Source of the DNA: Mangrovicoccus sp049603835
GTDB taxonomy: Bacteria > Pseudomonadota > Alphaproteobacteria > Rhodobacterales > Rhodobacteraceae
Assembly: GCA_049603835.1 (NCBI GenBank)
Contig: JBMYSZ010000020.1
Location: 1 to 64,000, forward strand
Direction of reading: 5' to 3'
Length of the DNA: 64,000 bases
Part shown: piece by piece, positions 41,543 to 50,272 of the stretch
How positions within the stretch are numbered: the stretch's first letter is position 1
Layout: every line of letters starts with the position of its first letter
Position numbers and translations under genes: made by a program
The notes under the pieces: model-generated
What the model was told of the DNA's origin: nothing
The model's database searches: none
The model's input: the letters and a program-made list of their open reading frames with translations, nothing else

Positions 41543-42319
41543 TTAGTCGACCCGGTCGTCTTTGAAGGTCCGGTGACCGGAAATCATCGTCGAGACCATG
41601 GATTGACGCGACAGGATATCTTCACGGATCGCCGCATAGATATGGATGATCATAAAGATCACGATGGCCCACATGCCCAAATGATGCACCGAATGGATGA
41701 TCTGGCTATTGCCGCCCAGGGTCAGAACCCAGCCAAACATGCCATGTAGCAAGCTATCTTGGCCCAGCCCTTCGCTATAAAGCGCCAGCCCCGTGATGAT
41801 CATAAAGGTGATCCCTAGCGTCATGAAAAAGAACATCGCCGTTTGTGCGAGCGGGTTATGGCCCACATATTTTTTCGGTTCTTTTTCAAGGAATAGATAC
41901 CAGCGGAATTCGAAAAAGATCTCTTTCCACCAATGCATATTCCAGACCGGCAGGATGAAGAGCTGGCGGGCATGGTGATTGCCGACAATCGCCCAATAGA
42001 TCCGGCCAGCAAAGCCCACGGTCAAAATCCAGCCTGCCGCAAAATGGGCGAAACGGATATAGCCAAAGACGAATTGATGCGTCGCCTCATCGATTTGCAT
42101 CGATGGAAGCGGCGCGCCGATGAAATAGCCGGTGACGATCAGCACAGTGATGGCCAAAGCATTGATCCAATGCCAAAGCCGCACCGGCGCCTCATAGACA
42201 TAGACCGAAGTCCGTTTGCGGATACTGTCTAGATCCGCCGCTGTAGCATCGCCGGTAAGGCGCGCGCTTGGCAGCGGATCCACCCCCGGATTGGGGGAGT
42301 GGATATTTTGATCAGACAT
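41543..42319 (-). CDS. hupC: Hydrogenase b-type cytochrome subunit HupC
   Basis: 258 aa. A soluble N-terminus of about 35 residues precedes VRLWHWINALAITVLIVTG, the first membrane helix with a heme-ligand His. Helices three and four carry further His (HFAAGWILTVGFAGRIYW; IHSVHHLGMWAIVIFMIIHI). It anchors HupSL to the membrane and passes electrons from H2 to quinone. It overlaps the upstream small HPGH protein gene by 8 bp and ends at a clear terminator. Confidence 0.96.
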   Translation of the reverse strand: MSDQNIHSPNPGVDPLPSARLTGDATAADLDSIRKRTSVYVYEAPVRLWHWINALAITVLIVTGYFIGAPLPSMQIDEATHQFVFGYIRFAHFAAGWILTVGFAGRIYWAIVGNHHARQLFILPVWNMHWWKEIFFEFRWYLFLEKEPKKYVGHNPLAQTAMFFFMTLGITFMIITGLALYSEGLGQDSLLHGMFGWVLTLGGNSQIIHSVHHLGMWAIVIFMIIHIYAAIREDILSRQSMVSTMISGHRTFKDDRVD

Positions 42320-42497
42320 TGGCTTTCCCCTTTATCCGGCGCCATACCGGACGCACCAAAAGGGCAGCCACAGCCAGGCCCAGCACGATCAGATGATCCG
42401 GCGCGGTGAGCCAATGGGTGGTTGGCTCTGCGCCATGGCCCGGATGGGCCAGAGCGAGCGTCGGCAGAGAGGCGATGAGAAGAGCGAGCTTTTTCAT
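42312..42497 (-). CDS. 61-aa exported membrane microprotein with HPGH motif
   Basis: Small gene wedged between hupL and hupC, with a strong GGGAGGA ribosome site 6 bp before its ATG and an 8-bp overlap with hupC, so it is almost certainly translated. A signal peptide (MKKLALLIASLPTLALA) ends at a likely cleavage site directly before HPGHGAEPTTHW; a single hydrophobic helix (HLIVLGLAVAALLV) and a basic cytoplasmic tail follow. The mature start HPGHG is also the mature start of HupE/UreJ nickel transporters, but the rest of HupE is missing. Possibly a nickel-binding or HupC-assembly factor; function unknown. Confidence 0.8.
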   Translation of the reverse strand: MKKLALLIASLPTLALAHPGHGAEPTTHWLTAPDHLIVLGLAVAALLVRPVWRRIKGKANV

Positions 42498-42509
42498 GGG
42501 GTTCCTCCC

Positions 42510-44303
42510 TTAGCGGACTTTAACTTCGGTCAATTCATCGCCATCGGGCGACATCACATGGGTCGAACAAGCCAAGCAGGGATCAAAGCTGTGCAATGTG
42601 CGCAGGATTTCCACCGGCTCTTCGGGGCGCTCCATCGGGGTATTCATCAGGCTGGCTTCAAATGCCCCGATATTGCCTTTGGTATCGCGTGGCGAACCAT
42701 TCCAAGTGGTGGGAACCACACATTGGTAATTCTCGATCCGGCCATCTTTGATCTTGATCCAATGGCCCAAAGCACCGCGCGGCGCCTCGGTCATGCCGAC
42801 ACCTTTGGCTTCTTTCGGCCAGGTTTTCGGATCCCATTTATCAATATTGGCGGTGTTCTCATCGCCGTTTTTGATATTGGTGACCATCTTATCAAAGAAA
42901 TGACGGGTCAAGCGGCAGCAATATTCAGATTCTAGCGCCCGTGCTGCAGTGCGGCCCAGGGTAGAGAACAACGCATCAAACGGTAGATCCATGGTGCGCA
43001 AAAGCCCATCAACCTGGTTTTTGATGTCTTCATGCCCCTTGGCATAGCCAACCACATAGCGGGCCAGCGGACCCACTTCCATGGGATGGCCTTTCCAGCG
43101 CGGCGCCTTGATCCAGCTATATTTTGCGGCTTCATCGAGCTGTTTGATATTGGTCCGGGTGCCTTTTGCATTCGGGCCCAGCTCATATTTCGGCTCGGTG
43201 GTGCCATCCCAGGGATGCAGGCCCTTGCCCGGCTCGCCATAGTCATACCAGGAATGGTCAACGAATTCCTGTACTTCCTCTGGGTTGCGCACGTCAACAT
43301 CATGCACTTCGTTGAGATTGCCATTGATGATCGCGCCGCGCGGCATATGCAGCTGCTCGGGGGAGAAATCATTGGGGTGCTCAGGAATATCGCCATAAGC
43401 GAGGCAAGCTTGAGAGCTGAGGCCGCCGCCATAGAGCCAATTCTTATAGAAGCCACCAATCGCAATCACATCAGGGATGTAAACATTGCGGTTGAACTCA
43501 AGCGTTTGATCAATGATCGAGCTGACGAGGTTAAGCCGCTCCATATTGATCGCGCCAACCGCGCCGGTGGAGTGCATATTGATCGGGCAAGGCACGCCCC
43601 CCACCAACCAGTTTGGATGCGGGTTTTTCCCACCGAAGATGGTGTGGATCTTCACGATCTCTTTCTGAAGGTCCAGCGCCTCCAGATAATGGGTGGTCGC
43701 CATCAAATCCGCTTCGGGCGGCAGTTTATAGGCCGGGTTATCCCAATAGCCATTCTTGAACAGACCCAGCTGGCCGGATTCCACGAATTTTTTCAGGCGG
43801 TTTTGCACATCGCGGAAATAGCCGGGGCTCGACATGGGATGCGAGGGGCTCACCATCTGCTGCAGCTCGGAGGTCGCTTTTGGATCAGCCTTTAGCGCAT
43901 TGATCGGGTTCACCCAATCGAGCGCATGCAGGTGATAGAAATGCACCACATGGTCATGAATTTGCAGGGCGAGCTGCATCATATTGCGGATCGAGTTTGC
44001 GTTATCCGGGATCGTCACGCCAAGCGCGTCTTCCACTGCACGTACCGAGGTCAGCGCATGGGTGCCGGTGCAAACGCCGCAGATGCGTTCAGTAAAGGCC
44101 CAAGCATCGCGCGGGTCGCGGCCCTTCAAGATCACCTCAAGCCCGCGCCACATGGTCCCGGTCGAGACAGCGTTGCGGATCACCCCTTCGTCATCCACAT
44201 TCACTTCGCAGCGCATATGGCCTTCGATCCGAGTGACCGGGTCAACAACGATACGTTTGCCCGAATTATCAAGCTCATAGCCGTTTGGCGTTTGAATAAC
44301 CAT
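42510..44303 (-). CDS. hupL: Uptake [NiFe] hydrogenase large subunit
   Basis: 597 aa. RICGVCTGTHA near residue 74 and DPCLACSTH near the end supply the four Cys that hold the NiFe site. After the final His comes a 15-residue tail (VMSPDGDELTEVKVR) to be removed by HupD after nickel insertion. DPVTRIEGHMR near residue 22 is the conserved N-terminal block. It is the catalytic subunit for H2 oxidation, exported with HupS as a complex. It starts 3 bp after hupS, with little ribosome site of its own, implying translational coupling. Confidence 0.98.
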   Translation of the reverse strand: MVIQTPNGYELDNSGKRIVVDPVTRIEGHMRCEVNVDDEGVIRNAVSTGTMWRGLEVILKGRDPRDAWAFTERICGVCTGTHALTSVRAVEDALGVTIPDNANSIRNMMQLALQIHDHVVHFYHLHALDWVNPINALKADPKATSELQQMVSPSHPMSSPGYFRDVQNRLKKFVESGQLGLFKNGYWDNPAYKLPPEADLMATTHYLEALDLQKEIVKIHTIFGGKNPHPNWLVGGVPCPINMHSTGAVGAINMERLNLVSSIIDQTLEFNRNVYIPDVIAIGGFYKNWLYGGGLSSQACLAYGDIPEHPNDFSPEQLHMPRGAIINGNLNEVHDVDVRNPEEVQEFVDHSWYDYGEPGKGLHPWDGTTEPKYELGPNAKGTRTNIKQLDEAAKYSWIKAPRWKGHPMEVGPLARYVVGYAKGHEDIKNQVDGLLRTMDLPFDALFSTLGRTAARALESEYCCRLTRHFFDKMVTNIKNGDENTANIDKWDPKTWPKEAKGVGMTEAPRGALGHWIKIKDGRIENYQCVVPTTWNGSPRDTKGNIGAFEASLMNTPMERPEEPVEILRTLHSFDPCLACSTHVMSPDGDELTEVKVR

Positions 44304-44306
44304 GGT

Positions 44307-45392
44307 TTACGCGTCCTCGCGATCTTGGGTTTTGCGCTGAGCGGCTTTAAGTGCAGAAACGGCGGCATGGGCGGCAACACCCGCGCCCACCACAGCGGCG
44401 GCGGTCCCGCCGACTTTGTCGGCATTGGCCTCGACGCCGAATTGGGTCAGATCGGTGACGCGATCATAGAAGGTGCCCTGATCCCAGAACCCATCTTCGG
44501 AACAGCCGATACAGCCATGGCCCGATTGGATTGGGAAGCTGACGCCTTCGTTCCAGCGCACAGTCGAACATGCATTGTAAGTGGTCGGGCCTTTGCAGCC
44601 CATTTTGTAAAGGCAGTAGCCTTTGCGCGCGTTTTCATCATCCCAAGCTTCGACGAATTGGCCAGCATCGAAATGCGGCCGACGATAGCACTTGTCATGG
44701 ATCCGCTGGGAATAAAACATCGCCGGCCGACCCTGGCGGTCCAACTCGGGAAGACGATCGAAGGTGAGCATATATGTGATCACACCGGTCATCACTTCGG
44801 CGATCGGCGGGCAGCCGGGCACTTTGATGATCGGTTTATCGGTGATGACCTTATGCACCGGGGTGGCCTGAGTCGGGTTCGGCTTGGCCGCCTGAACACA
44901 GCCATAAGAGGCACAAGCGCCCCAGGAAATGATCGCTTTCGCGTCTTTCGCGGCGTGGCGCAGTTTTTCCACAAAGGGTTTGCCGCCGGTGATGCAGAAC
45001 ATGCCATCTTCGTTCAAAGGCGGGTTGCCTTCGACGGCGAGGATGTAATTGCCTTTGTATTTCTCGATGGTTTCTTCAAGCGCGGCTTCGGCAGCGGTGC
45101 CGGCAGCGGCCATCAGAGTGTCATCATAATCCAGCGAGATCATGGACAGAACCACATCTTTGGCCAGCGGATGCGCCGAGCGGATGAAGCTCTCCGAGCA
45201 GCAGGTGCATTCCAGGCCATGAACCCAGATCACCGGGGTGCGCGGCTTGGTTTCCATCGCATGGGCGATTTTTGGCACAAATGAAGGGGAAAGCCCCAAA
45301 GCTGCCGCGGTGAGCGAGCAATATTTCATGAAGCTCCGGCGGGTGATCCCCTGCCGGCGCATCACATCATAGAAGGTTTCTATCTGGCTCAA
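44307..45392 (-). CDS. hupS: Uptake [NiFe] hydrogenase small subunit
   Basis: 361 aa from TTG 45392, which follows GGGAGG by 7 bp and gives the family opening MSQIETFYDVMRRQG. An ATG at 45407 is possible but has that ribosome site inside its own first codons. The Tat signal TRRSFMKYC is near residue 18. Cluster ligands appear in GLECTCCSESF, WGACASYGCVQ, PGCPPIAE and the C-terminal HDKCYRR, KMGCKG, GHGCIGCSE. A C-terminal helix (GGTAAAVVGAGVAAHAAVSA) contacts HupC. It relays electrons from the NiFe site through three Fe-S clusters. The 217-bp region upstream should hold the hupSL promoter. Confidence 0.95.
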   Translation of the reverse strand: MSQIETFYDVMRRQGITRRSFMKYCSLTAAALGLSPSFVPKIAHAMETKPRTPVIWVHGLECTCCSESFIRSAHPLAKDVVLSMISLDYDDTLMAAAGTAAEAALEETIEKYKGNYILAVEGNPPLNEDGMFCITGGKPFVEKLRHAAKDAKAIISWGACASYGCVQAAKPNPTQATPVHKVITDKPIIKVPGCPPIAEVMTGVITYMLTFDRLPELDRQGRPAMFYSQRIHDKCYRRPHFDAGQFVEAWDDENARKGYCLYKMGCKGPTTYNACSTVRWNEGVSFPIQSGHGCIGCSEDGFWDQGTFYDRVTDLTQFGVEANADKVGGTAAAVVGAGVAAHAAVSALKAAQRKTQDREDA

Positions 45393-45609
45393 AGCTGGTC
45401 CTCCCATCGGGCCGAATCGTAAAAGTGGATGCAATGGCATACATCCCGTCAGACTGGAGAATGCTGGCCAGTGGCGGTGCGGCGCAAACATCCTGGCTAA
45501 AATGTGGCGCGGTGATTTTATTGTTTATAGGCAGATGCTTGCCCGAATAACGGCGCAGCATTTTAAAGCGGCAACCGGCTAGGTGGTAACCGAGTTTTGG
45601 GAAGGGTGG
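45393..45609 (-). promoter_or_regulatory. Upstream region of hupSL
   Basis: 217-bp spacer between hypF and hupS. In R. capsulatus this location holds a sigma70 promoter with IHF and HupR sites. An AT-rich stretch (TAAACAATAAAATC on the leftward strand, near 45511-45525) could bend with IHF. The HupR enhancer pattern TTG-N5-CAA was searched for by eye and no exact copy was found. Promoter function is inferred from position. Confidence 0.5.
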
Positions 45610-47853
45610 TCAGGGACTTTCCGATGGGCCCAAAGCTTGGGCGGCGGCGATTAGAGCCTGCCCTAGGGCCAATCCGCCATCATTTGCCGGGCTTTGACGA
45701 TGCAACAGAATGGGGACATCGCCCAAGGCTTTGACCGTCAAGTCCAAGAGTAGCGCATTTTGAAAACAGCCGCCCGATAAGGCCACGGCCTTGGCGTCGC
45801 CGGACTGCACTAAGGCGCGGGCCGGGGCGGCAAAGGCCTGGGCCAGAGCTTTGTGAAATCGCAGCGCGGCTTGGGCCGGATCGGCGTCAGTTTCGCGGGC
45901 CCAGATTTGGAAAAGAGGCGCCGGGTCAAGCCCGGCGCGGTCCGGCGTGATGGGATAGGCCGGGGCAGAGGGGTCAGAGGCTTGCAAGGCCAAGGCCTCT
46001 AGACGCATGGCGGCCTCGCCCTCAAAACTTTGCCCCGCCCGGCACAGGCCGAGCGCCGCGGCGAAAGCATCGAAAAGACGCCCGGCAGAGCTTGATTGCG
46101 GCGAATTCAGACCTTTGGCAGCTGCCATGCGCAAAGGGGCGAGAGGATGGGCGCTTAGCATCTCATCGGCCAAGCCCCCAAGCCCGGCCTGGTCCAACCG
46201 TATCAAAAGATTGCGCCACGGCTCTTTCTGGGCGCCATCACCACCGGGCAAAGGCGCGGGGCGCAGCCAGGCGCGGCGCTCATAGCTGTGATAATCCGCC
46301 AACAGCACTTCACCGCCCCAAACTGTGCCATCAGGCCCCAGGCCAAGCCCATCTAGCACGATCCCGGCGACCTTACCGCCATGGAGCGGCCACAGATTAT
46401 CGCCCAAACAGGCCGCAAGATGCGCATGGTGGTGCTGCACCCGATGCAGGGGCAGGCCTTTGCTTTCCGCATAACGGCTGGCGCGAAAATCCGGGTGCAG
46501 ATCGCAGGCTAGTCGCTCCGGGCGATGGTCAAACAGCTGGCTATAATCGCGGTCGGCTTGCTGGAAGGCTTCCCAAGTGAGCGCATCGTCAAGCTCGCCC
46601 AGATGGTGGCCCAAAAGGGCTTGGCCATTTTTCAGCAAACAAATCGCGGCTTTCATCTGCCCGCCATAGGCGGCGATTTGCGGCGCGGCCTCAAAGCCCG
46701 GCGGCAGGGGCAGGGTGCCCGGCACTAGACCGCGCGCCCGGCGCAACACCATTGGCCCATGGGGGGTGAGCCGTTGCACACTGTCGTCAAGCCGCCGAGC
46801 GATCGCCCGGTCATGCATCAAAAACGCATCGACAAAAGCACAGAGCTTTTGCCTGGCCTCTTCATTATCAATAGCTTGCGGCTCGCCAGAGAGATTTCCA
46901 GAGGTCATGACCAAGGGCAGTTGCACCGCGTCCAGTAGCAGGTGATGCAGCGGCGTATAAGGCAGCATCCAGCCCAGAGTGCTTTGCCCAGGGGCCAGCT
47001 CGTCCGGCAGGGGCGCGCCGGATTTCGCCAGCAGCAGGATCGGCGCGGCAGCGCTGCGCAGGCCTTGCCATTCTGCGGGGCTTGGGGCGGCATAGGCTGC
47101 GATCATCGCCTCACTGCCCATCAAAGCAAAGGGCTTGGCCGGGCGGTGTTTGCGGGCGCGTAGCTTTGCGATGGCCTGGGGATTGGTGGCATCGCAAGCC
47201 AGGTGAAAACCGCCTAAGCCTTTGATGGCAAGGATTTCCCCGGCTTTGAGCCGAGCAGCAGCGGCTTGGATAGGATCTGCGGGACTGCCCGGCTCTAACC
47301 AGAGCTTGGGGCCGCATTTGGGGCAAGCGATAGGTTGCGCGTGAAAGCGGCGATCGCCGGGATCGTCATATTCGGCCTGGCAGTCAGGGCAAAGCTGAAA
47401 CCCCGCCATGCTGGTTTGCGCGCGGTCATAGGGCAGGCCGCGAAGTATGGTGAAACGAGGGCCGCAATGGGTGCAATTGGCGAAGGCATAGCCAAAGCGC
47501 CGCTCCGAAGGATCGCGGATCTCGGCGAGACAGTTGGGGCAGGTGGCGGCATCCGGGGTGACGCGGGTTTCGGAGCCACTGCCATGGCTAGCGGCAATGC
47601 GAAAGCCCTCGCTCCCTAGGCCTTCAGTTTCCGTGACAGCGATCTGGTCGATCCGGGCCAGCGGCGGCGCCTCTTCGCGGATGGCGTCGACAAAGGCGTT
47701 AAGTTGCGCCCCCTCCACATGGATAAGCACACCCTCTGGGTCATTCAGCACCTGGCCGCGCAGCTCAAACCGCTGAGCCAATTGCCAAATAAACGGCCGA
47801 AACCCCACGCCCTGTACCTGACCACGCACCCGGATGCGAAGCGCTTGGGGCAT
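45610..47853 (-). CDS. hypF: Carbamoyltransferase HypF
   Basis: 747 aa from ATG 47853, overlapping the hupV stop by one base; 80 further open codons upstream are a hupV shadow. Order of domains: acylphosphatase (VRGQVQGVGFRPFIWQLA, residues about 8-25), paired zinc fingers (TCPNCLAEI, NCTHCGPRF, LCPDCQAEY, ACPKCGP), a YrdC-like domain (LAIKGLGGFHLACDA near 230) and a Kae1-like domain (VQHHHAHLAACLGDN near 470; ALSGGCFQNALLLD near 690). It activates carbamoyl phosphate and transfers the carbamoyl group to HypE, the first step to Fe-bound cyanide. Placed after hupTUV as in R. capsulatus. Confidence 0.97.
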   Translation of the reverse strand: MPQALRIRVRGQVQGVGFRPFIWQLAQRFELRGQVLNDPEGVLIHVEGAQLNAFVDAIREEAPPLARIDQIAVTETEGLGSEGFRIAASHGSGSETRVTPDAATCPNCLAEIRDPSERRFGYAFANCTHCGPRFTILRGLPYDRAQTSMAGFQLCPDCQAEYDDPGDRRFHAQPIACPKCGPKLWLEPGSPADPIQAAAARLKAGEILAIKGLGGFHLACDATNPQAIAKLRARKHRPAKPFALMGSEAMIAAYAAPSPAEWQGLRSAAAPILLLAKSGAPLPDELAPGQSTLGWMLPYTPLHHLLLDAVQLPLVMTSGNLSGEPQAIDNEEARQKLCAFVDAFLMHDRAIARRLDDSVQRLTPHGPMVLRRARGLVPGTLPLPPGFEAAPQIAAYGGQMKAAICLLKNGQALLGHHLGELDDALTWEAFQQADRDYSQLFDHRPERLACDLHPDFRASRYAESKGLPLHRVQHHHAHLAACLGDNLWPLHGGKVAGIVLDGLGLGPDGTVWGGEVLLADYHSYERRAWLRPAPLPGGDGAQKEPWRNLLIRLDQAGLGGLADEMLSAHPLAPLRMAAAKGLNSPQSSSAGRLFDAFAAALGLCRAGQSFEGEAAMRLEALALQASDPSAPAYPITPDRAGLDPAPLFQIWARETDADPAQAALRFHKALAQAFAAPARALVQSGDAKAVALSGGCFQNALLLDLTVKALGDVPILLHRQSPANDGGLALGQALIAAAQALGPSESP

Positions 47854-49283
47854 CAATGCACCGTGCAAACCATGCAGGGATCGAAGCTGCGCACGATATG
47901 CTGCACTGAAAGCGGCGTGTCTTCGCCCTCTTTCACAGGCGCACCGATCAGCGCTGTTTCCACGGGGCCGGGGATGCCTTGGGCGTCGCGGGGGCTGAAA
48001 TTCCAGGTGGTCGGGGCGATGATCTGGTAATTGGCGATTTTTCCATTTTCGATCCGGCACCAATGGCCCAAAGCGCCGCGCGCCGCTTCGCAAAGCCCGA
48101 TCCCTTCGCCGTTTTTCGGCAAGCTGACTTGCGCCATGAAACTTGCGGTGGGATCGATTTGCGCGGCCAATTGCTCCATTACAATTTGGGTGCGGGCGAG
48201 TTCCAGCAGCCGACCAATAATCCGGGCGCGCACGCTGCCGTCGGCTGCTAAAGCCTGGGCAAGCGGATGGCCATCGATGATTTGCCGCGCCAGCGCGCCG
48301 GTTTCAAAGGTCTGCCCTGCCAGGCGCGGCGCCTTGCACCAGCTATAGGCCGCGTCACGCATGGACTCGTCCGGCAGGGTTTCGCCGCGCATGGGCGGGG
48401 CGGTGTCACCCAACATCCAGGCATGGCTAAGATCTTCGGTAATCGCTGTGACCTCCAGCGGCGCGGGGCTGCCCTCCACCCATAACCCTTGGGCAAAGGC
48501 AGGACCGTCGGGCAGCGGATAAGCGCCGAATGACAAATAGCGGCGCGGGCCAGTCCCCAGCTTGCTAAGCTCTAAATCCTCAGCAATTTCAAGAAACAGC
48601 GCGATATCCCCCGAGGGCCAGGCCATCAGCGCATCGATTGTGTCGAGTTCGGCAAAGCGTTCGAGCGGCCCGCCGAAAAGCTCTTTTTCCAAATGCCGGC
48701 GAAAACTGGTCAGATCGGTCTGGATCCGGATTTTATCGCGGGCGGTGGGGGCGCGGGTGACGCCGCCAGGTTGGATCGCCAAAGTATGGGGCCATTTCCC
48801 GCCCAGCAGTCCGACTATATGCAATAGCCGCGCCCGAGCCTCTGTGGCGCTGCGCAAAGCCGAGCCCTGCATGGCGGTGAACCGAGCCACCGCACGGGCA
48901 TGCCAAGCCCTGCCGGAATAGGCGGGGCGGGCGAAATCGGGCATGAAGAACAGGTTAAAATGTGTCAGATGATCCGCGATATTTTCCACCGCATGCAGCA
49001 AAGCAGCGAGTTTTGCCCCTTCAGGCGCAGGGGCGGCACCCGCCGCATCCGCCAAGGCCAAAGCCGCCGCCGCAGATTGGCTGATAGAGCAAATGCCACA
49101 AATCCGCGGTGTGATGGTCAGGGCATCGCGAGGCTCTTTGCCTAGCAAGATCCGCTCAAAACCGCGAAAAAGCGGCGAGTTAACATAGGCTGCGGATACC
49201 GCGCCATCGGCCAATTCGAGGCGGATTTCCAAATCCCCTTCAACACGGTTGAACGGGCCAACAAGAAGGCTTTTGTCACTCAT
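47853..49283 (-). CDS. hupV: H2-sensing regulatory hydrogenase large subunit HupV
   Basis: 476 aa from ATG 49283 (ATGA overlap with hupU). RICGICSISQSAA near residue 60 and the terminal DPCMVCTVH carry the NiFe cysteines. The protein stops exactly at the His after which energy-conserving large subunits are cleaved, so no HupD-type processing is needed; this is diagnostic of regulatory (HupV/HoxC) subunits. With HupU it detects H2 in the cytoplasm and signals to HupT. Confidence 0.96.
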   Translation of the reverse strand: MSDKSLLVGPFNRVEGDLEIRLELADGAVSAAYVNSPLFRGFERILLGKEPRDALTITPRICGICSISQSAAAALALADAAGAAPAPEGAKLAALLHAVENIADHLTHFNLFFMPDFARPAYSGRAWHARAVARFTAMQGSALRSATEARARLLHIVGLLGGKWPHTLAIQPGGVTRAPTARDKIRIQTDLTSFRRHLEKELFGGPLERFAELDTIDALMAWPSGDIALFLEIAEDLELSKLGTGPRRYLSFGAYPLPDGPAFAQGLWVEGSPAPLEVTAITEDLSHAWMLGDTAPPMRGETLPDESMRDAAYSWCKAPRLAGQTFETGALARQIIDGHPLAQALAADGSVRARIIGRLLELARTQIVMEQLAAQIDPTASFMAQVSLPKNGEGIGLCEAARGALGHWCRIENGKIANYQIIAPTTWNFSPRDAQGIPGPVETALIGAPVKEGEDTPLSVQHIVRSFDPCMVCTVH

Positions 49284-50272
49284 GAATTGCGAGTTCGGAT
49301 TGTCGGCGGGACTTCGACCCGGTCGGCGGTGGCATTGATCCCGATCCGCTCGGGCGTGGCGCGTTTGGACAGAGAAGCCAAGGCCATAAACCAAGCCTTA
49401 GGCATATCCGAGGGCAAACCCACAGGGATCCCGGCGAATTTCGGGGTTTCGGTAAAGCTATGGCCGGGCTCTTCGAATTCCGGCGCGGTACAGGCAATGC
49501 AGGGATAGCCCGCGCGGGTGCAGCTGCTGCCGCCATTCCAGCCGCGAATATTGCAATCACCCACTGCTTGGGTGCCGATACAGCCAAGATGTTCCATCAT
49601 ACAGCCGATTTGGCTGAGCTCTTCTGCGCTGGCTTTGTATTCGTAGAATTCGTTTTTCGGGCAGGCGTGATGCACCAGATGTTCGGCATAAAAACGCGGG
49701 CGGCCTAGTTGGTCTAGATCCGTTTCGCTAAGAGAGCGAGCGGCCAGGAGCATCAAGGTTTCGGTAACCCAATCGGGATGGGTCGGGCATCCGGCGATAT
49801 TGATCACAGGCAAGCCTGAGCGACTGCGGAAACTGGCAGGCAAAGCCCCGCCCGCATGGCTGCCATCATATTGCAGACCAATCGCATCAGTGGGGTTTTC
49901 TCCGGCCGAGGTGACCCCGCCATAAGCAGCGCAAGTTCCCACCGCGACCACATGTTGGGCCTGGGCCGCCAGGGACCGGACCCAATCCAGCATGGACCGG
50001 CCCGTGCCCGACAGCATGTGATAGCGCCCGGTGCCATTCGGACCAAGCACGACGGAGCCTTCGATGCAAAGGATATCAAGCTGCTGCTCGCCCGCCTCAA
50101 TCGCCTCTAGCATTTTGCGCACAGGCGCGCCGGTCGCCTCGGACAAAGACGGATGCCACAGAAAGGATAGCCCCGCCCCTTCGAAAAGGTCGATCAAATT
50201 CGGGGTTTCGGCGCAAAGCAGGGACATGGTGCAGCCGCCGCACCCCGCTGATTGCAGCCACAAAATATTCAT
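49280..50272 (-). CDS. hupU: H2-sensing regulatory hydrogenase small subunit HupU
   Basis: 330 aa from ATG 50272 (ATGA overlap with hupT). It opens MNILWLQSAGCGGCTMSLL, which lacks any Tat signal and includes the proximal-cluster CGGC pair, so it stays in the cytoplasm. VGTCAAYGGV, AGCPTHPD and the C-terminal HHACPKNEFY, GCMMEHLGCIG and CTRAGYPCIAC hold the remaining Fe-S ligands. It is the electron-transfer half of the HupUV sensor. Confidence 0.96.
   Translation of the reverse strand: MNILWLQSAGCGGCTMSLLCAETPNLIDLFEGAGLSFLWHPSLSEATGAPVRKMLEAIEAGEQQLDILCIEGSVVLGPNGTGRYHMLSGTGRSMLDWVRSLAAQAQHVVAVGTCAAYGGVTSAGENPTDAIGLQYDGSHAGGALPASFRSRSGLPVINIAGCPTHPDWVTETLMLLAARSLSETDLDQLGRPRFYAEHLVHHACPKNEFYEYKASAEELSQIGCMMEHLGCIGTQAVGDCNIRGWNGGSSCTRAGYPCIACTAPEFEEPGHSFTETPKFAGIPVGLPSDMPKAWFMALASLSKRATPERIGINATADRVEVPPTIRTRNS

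Noticed and set aside
43926..45284. 452-codon rightward open frame across hupL and hupS
   Set aside because: Shadow of two well-identified hydrogenase genes; it has no recognisable domains and a composition driven by the opposite-strand codons.
45393..45609. HupR enhancer TTG-N5-CAA upstream of hupS
   Set aside because: Scanned by eye on both strands; no exact match was found, so it is not reported as a site.
47853..49283. Possible truncation of HupV, which stops right after DPCMVCTVH
   Set aside because: This is the normal end of H2-sensor large subunits, which are made without a cleavable tail.
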